From Sphaeramia orbicularis (Eukaryota > Chordata > Actinopteri > Kurtiformes > Apogonidae), in contig NC_043969.1 in the NCBI RefSeq assembly GCF_902148855.1, positions 30,137,853 to 30,201,852 on the forward strand: a DNA stretch of 64,000 nt. Reading direction: 5' to 3'. A program made the position numbers and the translations under genes. Shown one piece after another: positions 1 to 12,724 of the stretch. Each line of letters starts with the position of its first letter. Position 1 is the first letter of the stretch. The notes below the pieces were generated by a model. That model searched no databases and was not told the origin of the DNA. It saw nothing but the letters and a program-made list of their open reading frames with translations.

Positions 1-579
1 GGGTTCTCCAACTTTGAACGGCTGATGAAGACTATATAAAATCTGAAATGCATGTTTCATTACATCGGTCACAAGTGTCATTGCCACGTCAGCCAATCAC
101 AATCCAAAGATGGCTCACATGAATTGTGTCTAAACAGATCACCTTTTCTTTTAAATTAACACCTATAGTAGGCGAATAATAAAAAGTGATCAGATGTTTT
201 AACCAAAAAAAAAAAAAAAAACACTTGCTATTATACAGTAAAGTTTCAACAAAATAAAAACAAAGGGGACAAAGATTAACTTTATCATAAGACAGATAAT
301 CCTGAAATAGAAACAACAGACAATAGTTTGATATTTCTCTGCCACCTACTGGGCATCTTATAGTAAAACTAGTCTGAATTAAAGTCAAAGGATAGCATGT
401 AACTTATAAAAAGTAAAGGTATTATCCTTAGGATTTATTCAAGCATTTTTCATTGTTGATACTTAAGTTCTGTTTGAAAACTGGTTGATAAAAATTGATG
501 TGATTTCAATTTATGGAATGCCAGTAAATGAAGCTGACACTGTGGTGACTGAGGATTCGTATATACAGTATATATACAC
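1..579. other. Non-coding flank upstream of the plus-strand receptor
   Basis: AT-rich sequence with short A/T runs and no reading frame that resembles a protein. It ends in an eight-base sequence, ATATACAC (572-579), that is repeated at the far side of the neighbouring transposon copy. I see no gene here. Confidence 0.6.
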
Positions 580-1139
580 CAGTGGTTCCCAACCACAAAT
601 TTCTGATGACCTCAGACATTCAAAAGAGAGTCTTTTTTTTTTTTTTTTTTTTTTTCAAAATTAATTTGTTTTTGATCATGTAATAGTTTGCTATACTATG
701 TTGCAAATAAACATTAATTTTAGACAACATGTAGGCTATATAATGTATATTATGGATGGAGGCAGAAAGCCAGGTGTAGATTACTACACAAAGGGAGAGT
801 TTTATTTTCCTTGGTCAGGATATGTACAGTCAGTCCAGCTTGTGTTTACAAGGCTGACAATTAATACTGAACAAACAGTAACTCAAACTATGAATTATGA
901 AAGAGCTGCAGCATTTTAAACCGACCACAATGAACATTTGAAAGACAAACAGTACCACAGTGCTTCAGTTTCAGCTTCAGAATTTGTCACGTTTTTTATA
1001 TACTGTGATTATCTCTCAACTCACCATATATTTTTTTAGTAAGTTTTTATTTTTATCAATTACTAGAGAGTTTAGGCGACCCCAGTTGAATTCCAGGCAA
1101 CCCCACATGGGGTCCTGAGCCCAAGGTTGAAAAACACCG
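580..1139. mobile_element. Short non-autonomous hAT-type element
   Basis: A 560-bp element bounded by a perfect 8-bp target-site duplication, ATATACAC at 572-579 and again at 1140-1147. It begins CAGTGGTTCCCAACC, and its far end read in reverse begins CGGTGTTTTTCAACC, so it has imperfect terminal inverted repeats. An 8-bp duplication with CAGTGG-type termini is characteristic of hAT DNA transposons. No transposase frame is present, so it is a MITE-like derivative. It lies about 220 bp upstream of the TATA box of the receptor gene. A short frame inside it (698-919) does not look like a gene. Confidence 0.8.
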
Positions 1140-1354
1140 ATATACACATCCCACTGAAAAAAAAAAAAAAAAAAGTGTAGAATTTATGGCTAGAAGAGAG
1201 ATAGATCTTAATAATAAATAATATCTAATTCCTTGTGGCGTTAAAATGTGACACTGGTCTTCTGAATCTAATTCATAAGCCCTGCCTCTGTAATGGGTGG
1301 TACAAGAGATTAAACAATGACGTAAATAGTGAAAGAGCAGAGCATAGTACTTTG

Positions 1355-1360
1355 TATAAA
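1355..1360 (+). promoter_or_regulatory. Candidate TATA box of the plus-strand OlfC gene
   Basis: TATAAA lies 42 nt before the chosen ATG at 1402. The array genes on the other strand have a TATA-type motif about 42-44 nt before their ATG, so the spacing supports both motif and start. An in-frame ATG at 1360 overlaps this box and is therefore unlikely to be the start. Confidence 0.5.
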
Positions 1361-1401
1361 TGATGAGACGAGAGAACAAGGGTGTGTGGAGGAGTGCAAT
1401 T

Positions 1402-4400
1402 ATGGGGATATTTATCGACACACACCTGATGTTTTGTGTCTGTTACTCTTTTTTACTTCCCTTGTGTTCTTCTATGTCTGTAGATTGTGCTTTAAGGAAA
1501 CAATTTGATCTAAATGTAATGTACAAAGCTGGTGATGTGATACTAGGTGGTCTGTTTGAGGTTCACTATTCATCTGTTTTCCCTGAGCTTTCCTTCACTT
1601 CAGAGCCAAATCAACCAATATGCCAAAAGTGAGTTTATTGTATTTAACATATAGATTTTTACAATTTTCAATAATTTATCACATTTGTGGGGTATTTGTT
1701 GTAATTCCATTGCTTTCTTCTGGGTTTTTTTCTGTTTTGACAGTATAATTTAGTGCTTAATGATAACTTTGTGCAACAGTTTTGACATTCTAGGCTTCAA
1801 GCATGCACAGACAATGGCCTTTGCTATTGAAGAAATTAATAGGAACTCCAACCTTTTACCTAACGTGACTCTGGGATACAATTTGTATGACAATTGTGCA
1901 TCACTTGGAGTTGGATTTCGTGCTTCATTATCCCTGGCAAGCGGCAGACAGGGGCATTTTCTTTTGGATGAGGCCTGTGAGGGGGCCCCTCCAGTTCTAG
2001 GGATTGTGGGAGATTGCTACTCCTCATTTACTATTGCTGCATCAAGTGTGTTGGGTTTATACAAAATGCCTATAGTGAGTTTCCCATTTCTTCTCTGTAT
2101 GTTTCTGATTAATTATGTTTTACTTGCATTTCTCATTTAAATGTATAGTGAGTGGTTTTCTAACTGGCCTGAACTGAAAAATCCTTGTATATGTTTCACA
2201 GGTGAGTTATTTTGCTACATGTCCCTGCCTGAGTGACCGACAACGCTACCCATCCTTCTTTAGAACGATTCCAAGCGACACCTTCCAGGTAAAATTGTAT
2301 GGCAAAAATAGGGCAAAACTAAGTATCTGTATACTTCATAGTTGAGGCAAGACCGTGTAACTGATTTACTATCAAATAACTAAGTGCTTCATGCATTTTT
2401 GTAATAAATTTATATTAGTTTAGATCAGGGGTGTCAAACTCATTTTAGGTCTGGGGCCACATTTAGCCAAATTTGATCTGAAGTGGGCCAGACCAGTGAA
2501 ATAATAACATACTAATATATAATTAACGTCAACTCCAAACTTTCTTCTATGTTTTAGAGAGAAAAAAGTAAAATTATGCAACTGAAATGTTTACATCTAG
2601 CAACTATCCTTTAAAACAATGGAAATATCTTCAACAAACTGAAATTTCTTCAGAAAACTAAGTGCAATTTTAACAATATTATGTCTCAGTTTATCATTTA
2701 CACATGTCAGTTACAACTTACAGATCACAGTGGATCCAAAAATACACAAAACATTTAATAACAGGCAGAATATTGGTAAACTTGCACTTCAGATATTTCA
2801 AAATGTTCATATTTGTTCAGGTTATGTGCATTTTTGTGAAATGATAGTTTGTTTTAGTGTAAATACAGTAAAATATCATGAAAACGTTTAATTTACAAAG
2901 AGAAAATTTTGAGGTTATTAGTATTTATAGGTTATTACAATAGTATTTTACTGAGCCAACCCACTTGAGATTAAATTGGTCTGTGTGTGGAACCTGAACT
3001 AAAATGATTAATATCTTCAATGTAATTTTTGCATTTTACAAATTCATCACACGGGCCTGACTGGACCCTTTGGTGGGCCGGATTTGACCTTCGGACTGCA
3101 TGTTTGAGACCTCTGGTTTAGAGGAACCTGCACAGATTGAGCGAGTTATTTCCATTGTTATATAATAATATTGAGAAAAAAAGTCCTCCGGGTCATAAAC
3201 TAATTCTTTCACTGTCCATCTGATCCAGGCCCTAAACTAATCTGTCAGCTGTGTATCCACTCAGGTTCGTGCTATGATTCAGATTCTAAAATATTTTGGC
3301 TGGACATGGGTGGGTCTGCTGGTCAGTGATGATGAATATGGACTCTACGCGGCCAGAACCTTTCAGTCTGACTTGGCTCAGTCCGGTGCAGGATGTCTGG
3401 CCTACACAGAGGTTTTACCGTGGGGCGGTGAACCAGCTGAATTCAGCAGGATAGCAAACTTAATGCAAAGATCTACAGCTCATGTGGTTATTGTTTTTGC
3501 ACATGAGAGTTATGTGATTCAACTTATGGAAGAGGTAAGAGTTACACAGATAAGAAAGCAAGTAAGACTACGGAGATATTTTATGGTTTCATGTTATTAT
3601 TTATCTATTTATTGCAGAATGACTTTATTATTCAAGAAAAAAATAGTGGAAAATAAGTAGAAGATAAAATACAGAATATTGGTGTAGATACATTTTTAAT
3701 TCAGTAGTTGATAATTCATAATTTAATAAATATTTTCAAAAAATGTTAAATGGTATTATTTAAAGTAGCAGTCTTGAAGAGGTCTGTTTTGTTCTATTTG
3801 ATGGGCTCTAATGGGAATAAGTGGCAATTTCAAGTACACTTAATAGAGCTCAGAAAAGTCACTGTGAATCTGTTTACATGACCATAAAAATCTGATAACT
3901 GAGAGTAATCAGATAATTGTAATAATCAGACCTGACATGTTTACATGCACTTCAGAAATCTGATAATCGAAAAACCCTGGTTTGGACAGTGCAGTCAATT
4001 AACGTATTTCTATTGGAGTACATATGTAGTGATGGTAGACTCAAACTTCCAATTACTGTCTTCTGCTCCTGTTTGACTCTGTAACTTCTGTTTTCTAATT
4101 TTTTAAAAATTGTATTAAACATGCACAGAAGTAAAAAATGAAATAAATCAGATTAATCTGTATGCATGCAGGAAGACATTTTGGAGTATTTGGGAGAAAT
4201 CCAGGTGTGTTAATCTGATTTCTCATAATCAGATAACTGTCATTATCTGATAAATCATATCAGATTATCCTGTTTACATGATCACTTGAATAATCTTATA
4301 ACTCCAGAAATAGGATAGCATATTGGTGTGCAGCAGGCTCACTGTGTCCATTTACATTCACACTAATACTCACACTAATATAATACCTGATTTCTGCTGT

Positions 4401-7155
4401 TTAATGCGGTTTACCTGAACATGTATTTGCTCAAATAATGTGTAAAGTGTTTTAACTGGGACTGTTAGTTTAATAAAAGACAATGTACACCTCATGTACA
4501 CTGAAATAATACTGACATGTGCATTTACATAACTGATATGATTTATAAAACAGGTGGTGAAGCAGAATGTGACTGGTCTTCAATGGATGGCCAGTGAAGC
4601 CTGGACAGCAGCTGCTGTGCTCCAGACTCCCCGACTGATGCCATATCTGGGTGGTACACTGTGTATTTCCATCCGCCGAGGTGAACTACCAGGACTCAGG
4701 GAGTTCTTCCTACAAGTTCATCCTGAAAAGGACTTCAACAGCAGCTATGGCAGTAGCATGGTGGTTACCTATTTTCTTTTCTTTATTTTTTTTGTACATC
4801 TAATCAAAAGTGAAATCATGTTGTCTTTGTGTTAATAATTTCATTTTTCTCAGGTGAGGCAGTTTTGGGAATATACATTTCAGTGTAAGTTTGCACCACC
4901 TCCAGTAGGCTGGGTAGATGCTGGAGGAACACTGTGCACCGGAAAAGAAAATCTAGTGGAAGTGGAAACTGAATATTTGGATCTGTCTAACTTAAGGGCA
5001 GAGTATAATGTGTACAAGGCTGTATATGCTCTGGCGTATGCCCTTGATAACATGTTGCGCTGTGAACCTGGTAAAGGGCCTTTCAGAGGGAACAGCTGCG
5101 CCAGTTTACAAAGACTGGAGCCATGGCAGGTATGATATCACTCTATACTGAAATCATTCATAACCTTATATCCACTGACAGGTGAAGAGATAATACTGTT
5201 TATTATTTCATTACAAAGGAGATATAAGTGAACATTCAGCCCTTCAGTGCGATGTATCAAGTCATCATCTCCAAATCTACAGGTCTTGTTGGGTCAGTAG
5301 TTAGTACTGAGCAGTCTCTATCGAGTAAAGAATCTGTGCAGAACTTTAAATTACTGCTTTCTTCCAAACATTGTTAACATTGTCCTGACAAAACACCTCT
5401 GACCTGAGACACAGGCTCTACAAGATCTCTAAAGTTGTGTTCTGATATCTGGCACCAAGATATGAGCAGTGCATAGCAGAAGGCCTGTACACTGCAAAAA
5501 TAAAACAGTATCCTCATTAACCTTCTAAATATCTTGCCTAAATGGCTCACCTGGGAGACTGTGTACCTTGCAGGCTGGTCCTATACCAGAATGAACAGGG
5601 TTCATTTGTGGTTCTGACTCTTTAGTTCTTAATCCACTGTCTCCCCTGTTTTTTCTTTCTTCTCTTTCTCTCAGCAGAAACCAAAAACATGACTGAAAAA
5701 ACACTTGTGATATGACAACTTTCTCTCATTTCTTTTCTACATCCATAGCTTGTACATTATTTACAAATGGTGAACTTCACCACTTCATTTGGTGATCAGG
5801 TATCATTTGATGAGAATGGTGATGCCCTACCAATCTATGACATCATGAACTGGTTGTGGCTTCCTGATGGACGGACAAAGGTTCAGACTGTGGGAGAAGT
5901 TAAGAAATCGGCCTTCAAAGGGGAAGAACTCATTCTGAATGAAGACACAATCTTCTGGAACTTTGAATCCAAAAAGGTGAAATTCAGATAACTTGTCCCC
6001 TATTAATGAGGATTAGTGTAAAATAGTGACTTTTTCCCTCATTACAGCCCCCCCGCTCAGTGTGCAGTGACAGCTGTCCTCCAGGTACTCGTATGGCCAG
6101 GAAGAGGGGACAACCAGAGTGTTGTTTTGATTGTATCAGTTGTTCTGAGGGAATGATCAGCAATAACACCGGTGAGTGTTCTTGATCAACACAGTGCATA
6201 GTCTGATTATTTGATTTTAAGTTCATTCACTTTACCTGTCTCTTTAGACTCCATGGAGTGCACCAGTTGTCCAGAGGATTTCTGGTCCAGTCCCCACCGT
6301 GACCACTGTGTTCCCAAGAAAACTGAGTTCCTCTCCTACCATGAGCCTCTGGGTATCTGCTTGACAACTGCATCATTACTGGGTACATTTCTTAGTGTAG
6401 TTGTTTTTGGGATTTTCATTCATCATCGCAGGACACCCATGGTACGAGCCAATAACTTAGAGCTGAGTTTCCTGCTCTTGGTGTCTCTTAAACTGTGCTT
6501 CCTGTGTTCACTGTTGTTCATCGGTCGTCCCAGACTATGGACATGCCAGCTGAGACATGCAGCGTTTGGGATCAGCTTTGTGCTTTGTGTCTCATGTATT
6601 CTGGTGAAAACCATGGTGGTTCTGGCTGTGTTTAAGGCCTCGAAACCAGGAGGTGGAGCCAGTCTCAAGTGGTTTGGTCCTCTACAGCAGAGAGGCACCG
6701 TTTTAGCTCTTACATCTGTCCAAGCAGCAATCTGCACAGCTTGGCTTGTCTCTGCATCTCCAACTCCACATAAAAACACTAAATATCACAATGACAAAAT
6801 AGTTTATGAGTGTGTAGTTGGGTCTATGGTTGGTTTTGCAGTGTTACTGGGTTATATTGGTTTTCTGGCTATTCTCAGCTTCCTGTTAGCATTTATGGCA
6901 AGGAATCTTCCCGACAACTTCAATGAGGCCAAACTCATCACTTTCAGTATGTTGATCTTCTGTGCTGTGTGGGTGGCCTTTGTCCCTGCTTATATTAACT
7001 CTCCAGGTAAATATGCCGATGCAGTGGAGGTGTTTGCCATCCTGTCCTCCAGTTTTGGTCTCTTAGTGGCGCTGTTTGGACCCAAATGTTATATAATTCT
7101 GTTAAAACCAGAGAGAAACACAAAGAAAGCCATCATGGATCGAGGCACCAAGTAA
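1402..7155 (+). CDS. OlfC / V2R-like class C odorant receptor, intact, nine exons
   Basis: Predicted 873-residue chemosensory receptor. Exons: 1402-1628, 1780-2074, 2202-2288, 3265-3534, 4554-4760, 4854-5129, 5749-5976, 6048-6171, 6248-7155. All junctions are GT-AG and the frame stays open throughout. Residues 1-25 form a signal peptide and about 25-530 the Venus-flytrap domain. Family positions visible include [17 protein letters not shown] and the DEYG tyrosine, both at the amino-acid pocket of class C receptors. About 531-590 is the cysteine-rich linker ([14 protein letters not shown]), then seven helices with [20 protein letters not shown] and the terminal [16 protein letters not shown] motif. 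The usual single third exon of about 0.8 kb is split into four pieces here. The donor of exon 5 (GTGGTT) is weak, and a site 3 nt later is possible. The gene is clearly diverged from the array copies and faces them tail to tail. It probably acts at the olfactory neuron surface; the ligand is unknown. Confidence 0.9.
2426..3115. mobile_element. Non-autonomous hAT-type element in intron 3 of the plus-strand receptor
   Basis: A 690-bp insertion beginning CAGGGGTGTCAAACTCA and ending in the imperfect reverse complement (reverse-read CAGAGGTCTCAAACATGCA). The flanks GTTTAGAT (2418-2425) and GTTTAGAG (3116-3123) match at 7 of 8 bases, as expected for an old 8-bp hAT target duplication. It has no coding capacity. 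It accounts for most of the length of the 976-bp intron between receptor exons 3 and 4. Confidence 0.72.
3535..4553. repeat. Intron 4 of the plus-strand receptor, with a palindrome-rich stretch
   Basis: Non-coding. Between about 3870 and 4300 the motifs TCTGATAA and TTATCTGATAA recur in both orientations, and TGTTTACATGA occurs near both ends. This looks like an unclassified MITE-like repeat, but I could not define clear ends or a target duplication. Confidence 0.35.
5130..5748. other. Intron 6 of the plus-strand receptor
   Basis: 619 bp between a GTATGA donor and a pyrimidine-rich tract ending in CATCCATAG. No coding frame. The middle part (about 5370-5480) has the feel of a dispersed repeat fragment, but I could not assign it to a family. 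Confidence 0.5.
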
Positions 7156-8684
7156 TTTACTTATTTTATTTTATCTTATCTATTGAGGAGATTATGACAA
7201 ACTAAATAATATTAATTTTGCTTTTTACTGATGAGTCCTTGTACTATCATGACAGTGAAAGATATATTTTGCAACATTAAATCTAAAACTATGGGCAGAA
7301 TACACAGAATTTAATACAATATCAGTACTTGCTAATATGAGCCTAAGTTTGTTTCCCCCCTTAAATAAACATGGTAATCACTTACAGAGTACAGTATACC
7401 ATCTGTGTCATCTGCTTTTCATGTTTATATTCCATTGTCAGAGATGCTTTTGTACAACATGAGTTATTGATGTAACAATGACAAAACATTCTTCTAAGGA
7501 TACCAAATCATATTTTACTATGCCAGTTTGCATCACTTTATTATCAATTCATTTAGTTTATATCAGAGCCATACAAAGAGAGTTAGCTTGGATAGGCTAC
7601 TTACATGAGTGGTGCTAACTTTACAAGTCCATTCACTCTGCAACTGTACTGTACTTGTAAGGAGTTAAACAATTCACCATTTTGAAGTTTTACTATTACT
7701 ATTAGGACTGTGGTACAAGCAGAAAGCAGTGGTTAGCTGTGAACACTGCGTGTCTGCCGAGCTCTGCTCTGATAACACATACAATAAGGCATTAACCAGC
7801 GGATAGAAGCTAATTTAGCATGCCAGTGTTAGCACGGATACTAAACTCATTTAAAATTCAACATTAGCAAACTCAACAGAATTCTTATAGGATGAGTTGG
7901 ATATTACAAATGCCAGAAGTTTTACTTCCTTTAACTCATGAATAATAACTTTAATGAAGAGCTTAGCTCTACAGCAACACACCTCCAGCTATGTTAGAAA
8001 AGGCTTAGATACTAATTAGCACATGACCTCAGCTGACAAACGTAACCAAACACCACCAGGTTCAGCAAAACAACTCAAATAAAACCCACTGATAACATTT
8101 GTACTAACCTTACCTTATCTTTAAAACTCCATACTTTGTGGTTATTGTGGTTAAATCTCAACAGCTGGCCAAGTGAAGCTAGCTAATTATAGGGCTACAG
8201 CTGAAAATCCAACATAACAGTTGTTTAAGATATAAATTTATACAAATGCCAACACAAACCAAAGAAAACAGAATTTACAACATAAATGTCCGCTAATACA
8301 AGAAATACACTAGATACTTTGAAAGATAACGATATCTTATTAACTTAGCGCTGGAGTCACTAGATCAGCTGCAATAGAAATTAATGTGTTCCGATGTCGC
8401 TACACTCATTGTTTGGAACTATTGGCCCCTCCATAACCCAGAAGTAGGTCGGTATTTTGTCTGCCATTTTTTTACATGGTAGTCTATGGAAGTGTCACAA
8501 CTCTGTTTATACAGCTCTGGTTTATTTGCGTTTTTTTTTTTGTTGTTTTTTTTGAGAAGGAGTTCAACTGAAATTCCGCTGTGACCAACACGTGTTATTA
8601 CAGTTTATTACAAAAATATATTGTTGTATTGTACAGCCAGAAATGAAATGTTTTATGCTACATTATGACCACATTATTTGTGTT
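7156..8684. other. Tail-to-tail intergenic region between the plus-strand receptor and the array
   Basis: No gene seen. A candidate polyadenylation signal AATAAA for the plus gene lies at 7364-7369, about 210 bp after its stop. On the minus strand AATAAA (8604-8609, TTTATT on the plus strand) lies about 75 bp beyond the stop of truncated copy A. The sequence has no similarity to the array unit, so the array ends abruptly at about 8688. Confidence 0.55.
7364..7369 (+). promoter_or_regulatory. Candidate polyadenylation signal of the plus-strand receptor
   Basis: First clear AATAAA downstream of the stop at 7155. A positional argument only. Confidence 0.35.
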
Positions 8685-11600
8685 TTAAGCAACTGAGAAT
8701 GAGACCAGGATGATTCCTAAGACCTCATTGAAGGAGAGAAACTCCACAGGCTTGGGGAGACAAGAATCTCTATTTGCATTAGGCCAAAACTCACTGGGAC
8801 AAGGGAAACAATCAGGAGAATCTGAAAAAAAAGATTTAAAAAAACGCCTTTTACTGTTCTGACAAGATCTATAGTTATCTAGTATGTATTTGAACAAATT
8901 TACCTGTAACATTGCTTATTTCTCCCTCAGGACATGGTGTACAGTCATAGCAACAAACAGGTTTTCCTTTCTGCAGCACTTTACGAGTCCCTGGATGACA
9001 GCTCTCACTGCACACTGACACAGGCACCTGTCAAATACAGACAAACTCACACATATACTAATGTATTGTACAGATGTTATTACTAAGATTAAAAAAATAA
9101 TACATAAATGACCCTAGGTCATAATTCTCTGAGTTTCCTTACTTGTGTACTTCCCTCCATCCATCTGATGTCCTTGTTGATATGGACCTCCTGGCCCAGT
9201 GGCAGCGATGCATCATAGAATCCTACTGTCACAAACTCATTCCTCCCAGTTTTACTCTTCTGCCAGTTTACCAGCTCATATGTGGCCACAGGATCACCAT
9301 TGGCATCAAACGAAACACTATAACCATTCTGAGAGAAATTAACTTTCCTCAGCTGAGTGAAAACCTGTGTGAATTGATTCAGTTGTGACAGTGTAGAGAT
9401 ATGGTTAGCAAAAGATGAAATTGAAATTAAACATAATACAATTATTTTATGTAAAAAGAGAAAAATGTAAATTATGGAGATTGGAACTGAAGCCTTTTAC
9501 TGATTTTACTAGACAGACCTGTGTGGACTGAATCTTAGCAAACTGGTCACAGTGATTTGTGGAATTTCTTTCCACACATAATGCATTGTGAATGGCATGT
9601 GCTATTGCATACACAACCTTATACACCATGTTACTGATTCGGAGCTGAGATGTGTCAGTGTATGAGCTCTGGAGATTGTGTATGTCTTCAGTTCCATCAC
9701 ACACCCTCTCATCTGTGCCTTCACCTAAAACACAGAGGTACAAGTGTGTTTCATTCTACAATAGTTATATATACACGTGTACTTTTGAATAGAACTATTT
9801 AGTCATTCAAAATGGCTGCATAACCACTGAGCACCAACTATGAGTGATATTACAACTACTTTCTCACCTTTTCCCAGTCTGCAGTTAAACGCTTCCTCCC
9901 AGAACTCAGTAAGTACAGGGGATGCAGTCACTACAGTAGGAGAGAGATCCAGTAAGAAGTCTCTGAGCCCTGGGATGACAGACTGTTCAATACTAAATCC
10001 AAGGGCTCCTGCACAGAAGTTATACTTCAACAAGTCTGCATCTGTGACCCAGGACTCGCTGCCGATCCACTGGTGAGGAGGAAAAGGCTGGAGTGAAAGC
10101 TCCTCCAAAAGGATCCTCATATCTCCAGAGGATAAAAATGCCACAATAACCGTAGATGTTGACCTGAAAGAACAATTTGTATCATATAAATGAAGTTCAC
10201 ATAAAGCACTGGAGTAACAAATACAATAAAAAAAGGATTTAAAGTGAAGGAAAATGTTTTGTAGACGATGCATCGTACCAATTCACGCTGTAGAGATATG
10301 TACCTGATATTTTTAATACATGGACATAGCTGATCTGGATTTGCATTTTACTTTATTTCATTTTTGTTATTTATTATCCTATTTAGTTATATTTACGTGC
10401 TTTTCTAATCATTTAAGTTTTGTGTAAGATCTATACATTTAAATATGTCAGGTTATACCTTGAAAACACACATAACCCTTTTCTCAACATTTCAATTTTC
10501 TTTTCATGTATTAGAAGGGTGGCCACAATCCATTACAGTTATAAATAACACTCTACTGCACCTGGATAACTTAACCTGTGCCACTGAAGTGTTTAGAAAA
10601 GAAGCATCTCTCAACAGAAAGGGGGATGTTTAAAAGTATCTTTAAAATAAGTCTACTGAGAATATTAAAGTAGAATTGCAACACCAGGCCTATACTCTGA
10701 CTCTATGAACTCACAGAGTTTTTTTCTTGCAGGATGTTTCTGTACATACCTGCGGATAACTTCAGCCACTCTCTGGATTCTGCTTCGTGGGTGGGTCCCA
10801 GAGAAAGACTCAGAGTATTCCACACAGATGCCTTCTTTCTGGGCTGCATACAGGAATGATGCCATGCCATTATTCCCATAGTCTGAGTCAGATCGGATAG
10901 CCCCTATCGAACTCCATCCGAAGTGTTTGACCAGTTTGACCAGTGCATCAGCCTGGAACTGGTCACTGGGGATTGTTCTGAAGAAGCTGGGATATTGCTG
11001 TTTATCAGACAAACACGCACAAGTGGCAAAGTGACTGACCTGAAGAAAAACAAGTAGAAACAGGTTTAGTAAAATCCTAAACAATGAAACACAGCAGCAT
11101 TATTTTACAGACAAAGGGTCCAACTATTTACCAGAGGAATATCAAAGTGCCCGATGACGCGTGACATGGCGATTGATGGCGTTGACCAAGACTCACCAAC
11201 AATAGCCATAACCATGCCAGAGTTTGAGCAGTTCTGACTGGTGTCAAATTCTGGGTCCTGGCCATTTGTGAGCTGAAGGGCTTTTTGCACAGCAATAGAC
11301 ACTGAAGCACACGAGTCATGGATTTGGTAACCGAGTGTAACGCCTGGCAGCAGCTCTGTGCTGTTGTTTATCTCATCGATGGCAAATATCATGGTGCATG
11401 CAAAGCGCAGTTCACGTGTCTTAACGCTGCGCAAAAACATTCATGTCACTGTTGAAACTCACGTTATAAGAACAATTCACAGGTTTAGAAAAAAAGAAAT
11501 TCTGATCAGTGATTGAAAATTACTGAATGTAAAAGAAATGTAATTCAAAGTGTCAGAACAGGAAAATAGATTATACTGTTTTATACACTTTGATCATTAG

Positions 11601-11691
11601 AACATTTATAAACACCAATAACACAAAAATCAACAATAAATCTCATTTAGTTATTGTAGCTGCTCACATCTGTGTATAACTGTTGGCTGAA

Positions 11692-11785
<94 letters not shown>

Positions 11786-11788
11786 GTA

Positions 11789-11871
<83 letters not shown>

Positions 11872-12672
11872 CTCTCTCTTGTTGACATGTAATCCACAAC
11901 AATTTGTCCATTATGATGTTAGAAAAAAAAAATAAAAATCAGAACATGAGAATAGATTCATAATAATGATTCATGTCAGCTGAAGACAACATTCTACAAA
12001 ATACACTTAATGCACTATCACTGTTATCAGTGACACAAACTAATGTGTCTAACATAGTGTAATACGAAGTAAAAATACCTAGTAGGCATGTGTAGATTGT
12101 GCAGCAGTACACAAAGTTTGCTGCAAGATCATCATCACATCACCACCATTAGAAAATAGAGAAAATAGACAATAGACAATAGAAAGATTGATAAAGCAAA
12201 CTAATATGTCCATTAGAGGTAGACAAAGTAGAAATTACTGTTAGGTCATTGTATATTGTGCAGTAGTACATACAAAGTTTTCAGTTTGCTGAGAGGTCAT
12301 CATGACAACATCTGTATGACTACAGACTAACATCCTCTCATTCCCACATCTCCCTCTGATTTACCTCCCTGTGCACCTCAGTGGCTCAGGCATGCTGGTG
12401 TAGTCATGCATCACTGTGTTTATGTAGTGATGGATGTTGAAAACACCCCCGATAATGTAGTCACCATCCATGGAGAATGCAGGTAGATGAGTATTACCCC
12501 GGAGCTTACATTTCACTGATGTAGCCTTAGTGCTGACTGTGTCAGTATGAGACTTTGTAAACTCAGGCATTTGTTTAAGTCCATCCCCTGATCTATCCCA
12601 GACAAGAGCAGAAGGATGTTGGAACAAACCCAGAGTCAGACTCAGACCAATGAACACAGCGGAGTGAATCAT
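8685..12672 (-). pseudogene. OlfC copy A: full ectodomain, last exon truncated in helix 1
   Basis: Exons from the 5' end: 12365-12672, 11132-11426, 10750-11039, 9868-10163, 9519-9724, 9143-9364, 8904-9027, then a partial eighth exon 8685-8821. The first seven have exactly the lengths and splice sites of intact copies B-D (308, 295, 290, 296, 206, 222, 124 nt) and are open. Similarity to the other copies stops at 8688, after [13 protein letters not shown], and a stop follows at once. Six of seven helices are therefore missing. As spliced it would encode about 625 residues: signal peptide, complete Venus-flytrap domain, cysteine-rich linker and half a membrane helix. AATAAA lies about 75 bp beyond the stop. 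It cannot signal as a GPCR, so pseudogene is the default call, yet its ectodomain has not decayed. Its pocket segment reads ESWSTPS where most copies have ESGSTPS. Confidence 0.8.
11693..11869. repeat. Long (TA)n microsatellite plus poly-T in intron 1 of copy A
   Basis: About 140 bp of nearly pure TA with a few TG interruptions, followed by about 36 T. At the same intron position copy C has only about five TA units and B only a short A/T run. Frames reading YIYIYI here are not genes. Confidence 0.95.
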
Positions 12673-12713
12673 GGCTCAATCATTTCCATGTGAGCATGAG
12701 TGTGTTCTTCATT

Positions 12714-12724
12714 GGTTTATACAG
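12714..12724 (-). promoter_or_regulatory. Candidate TATA box, copy A
   Basis: Reads CTGTATAAACC on the minus strand, 42 nt before the ATG. Copies B-F and H have CTATATAAACC at the same place, so A carries one substitution inside the core. Confidence 0.5.

Noticed and set aside
1360-1401. Upstream in-frame ATG at 1360 as the start of the plus-strand receptor
   Set aside because: It overlaps the TATA box and would put a charged MMRREN segment before the signal peptide; the ATG at 1402 gives a good signal peptide.
6423-6779. 118-codon minus-strand frame opposite the plus-strand receptor
   Set aside because: Antisense shadow of the seven-helix exon.
11651-11935. Open frames encoding YIYIYI and poly-Phe or poly-Lys
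   Set aside because: They are translations of the (TA)n and poly-T microsatellite.
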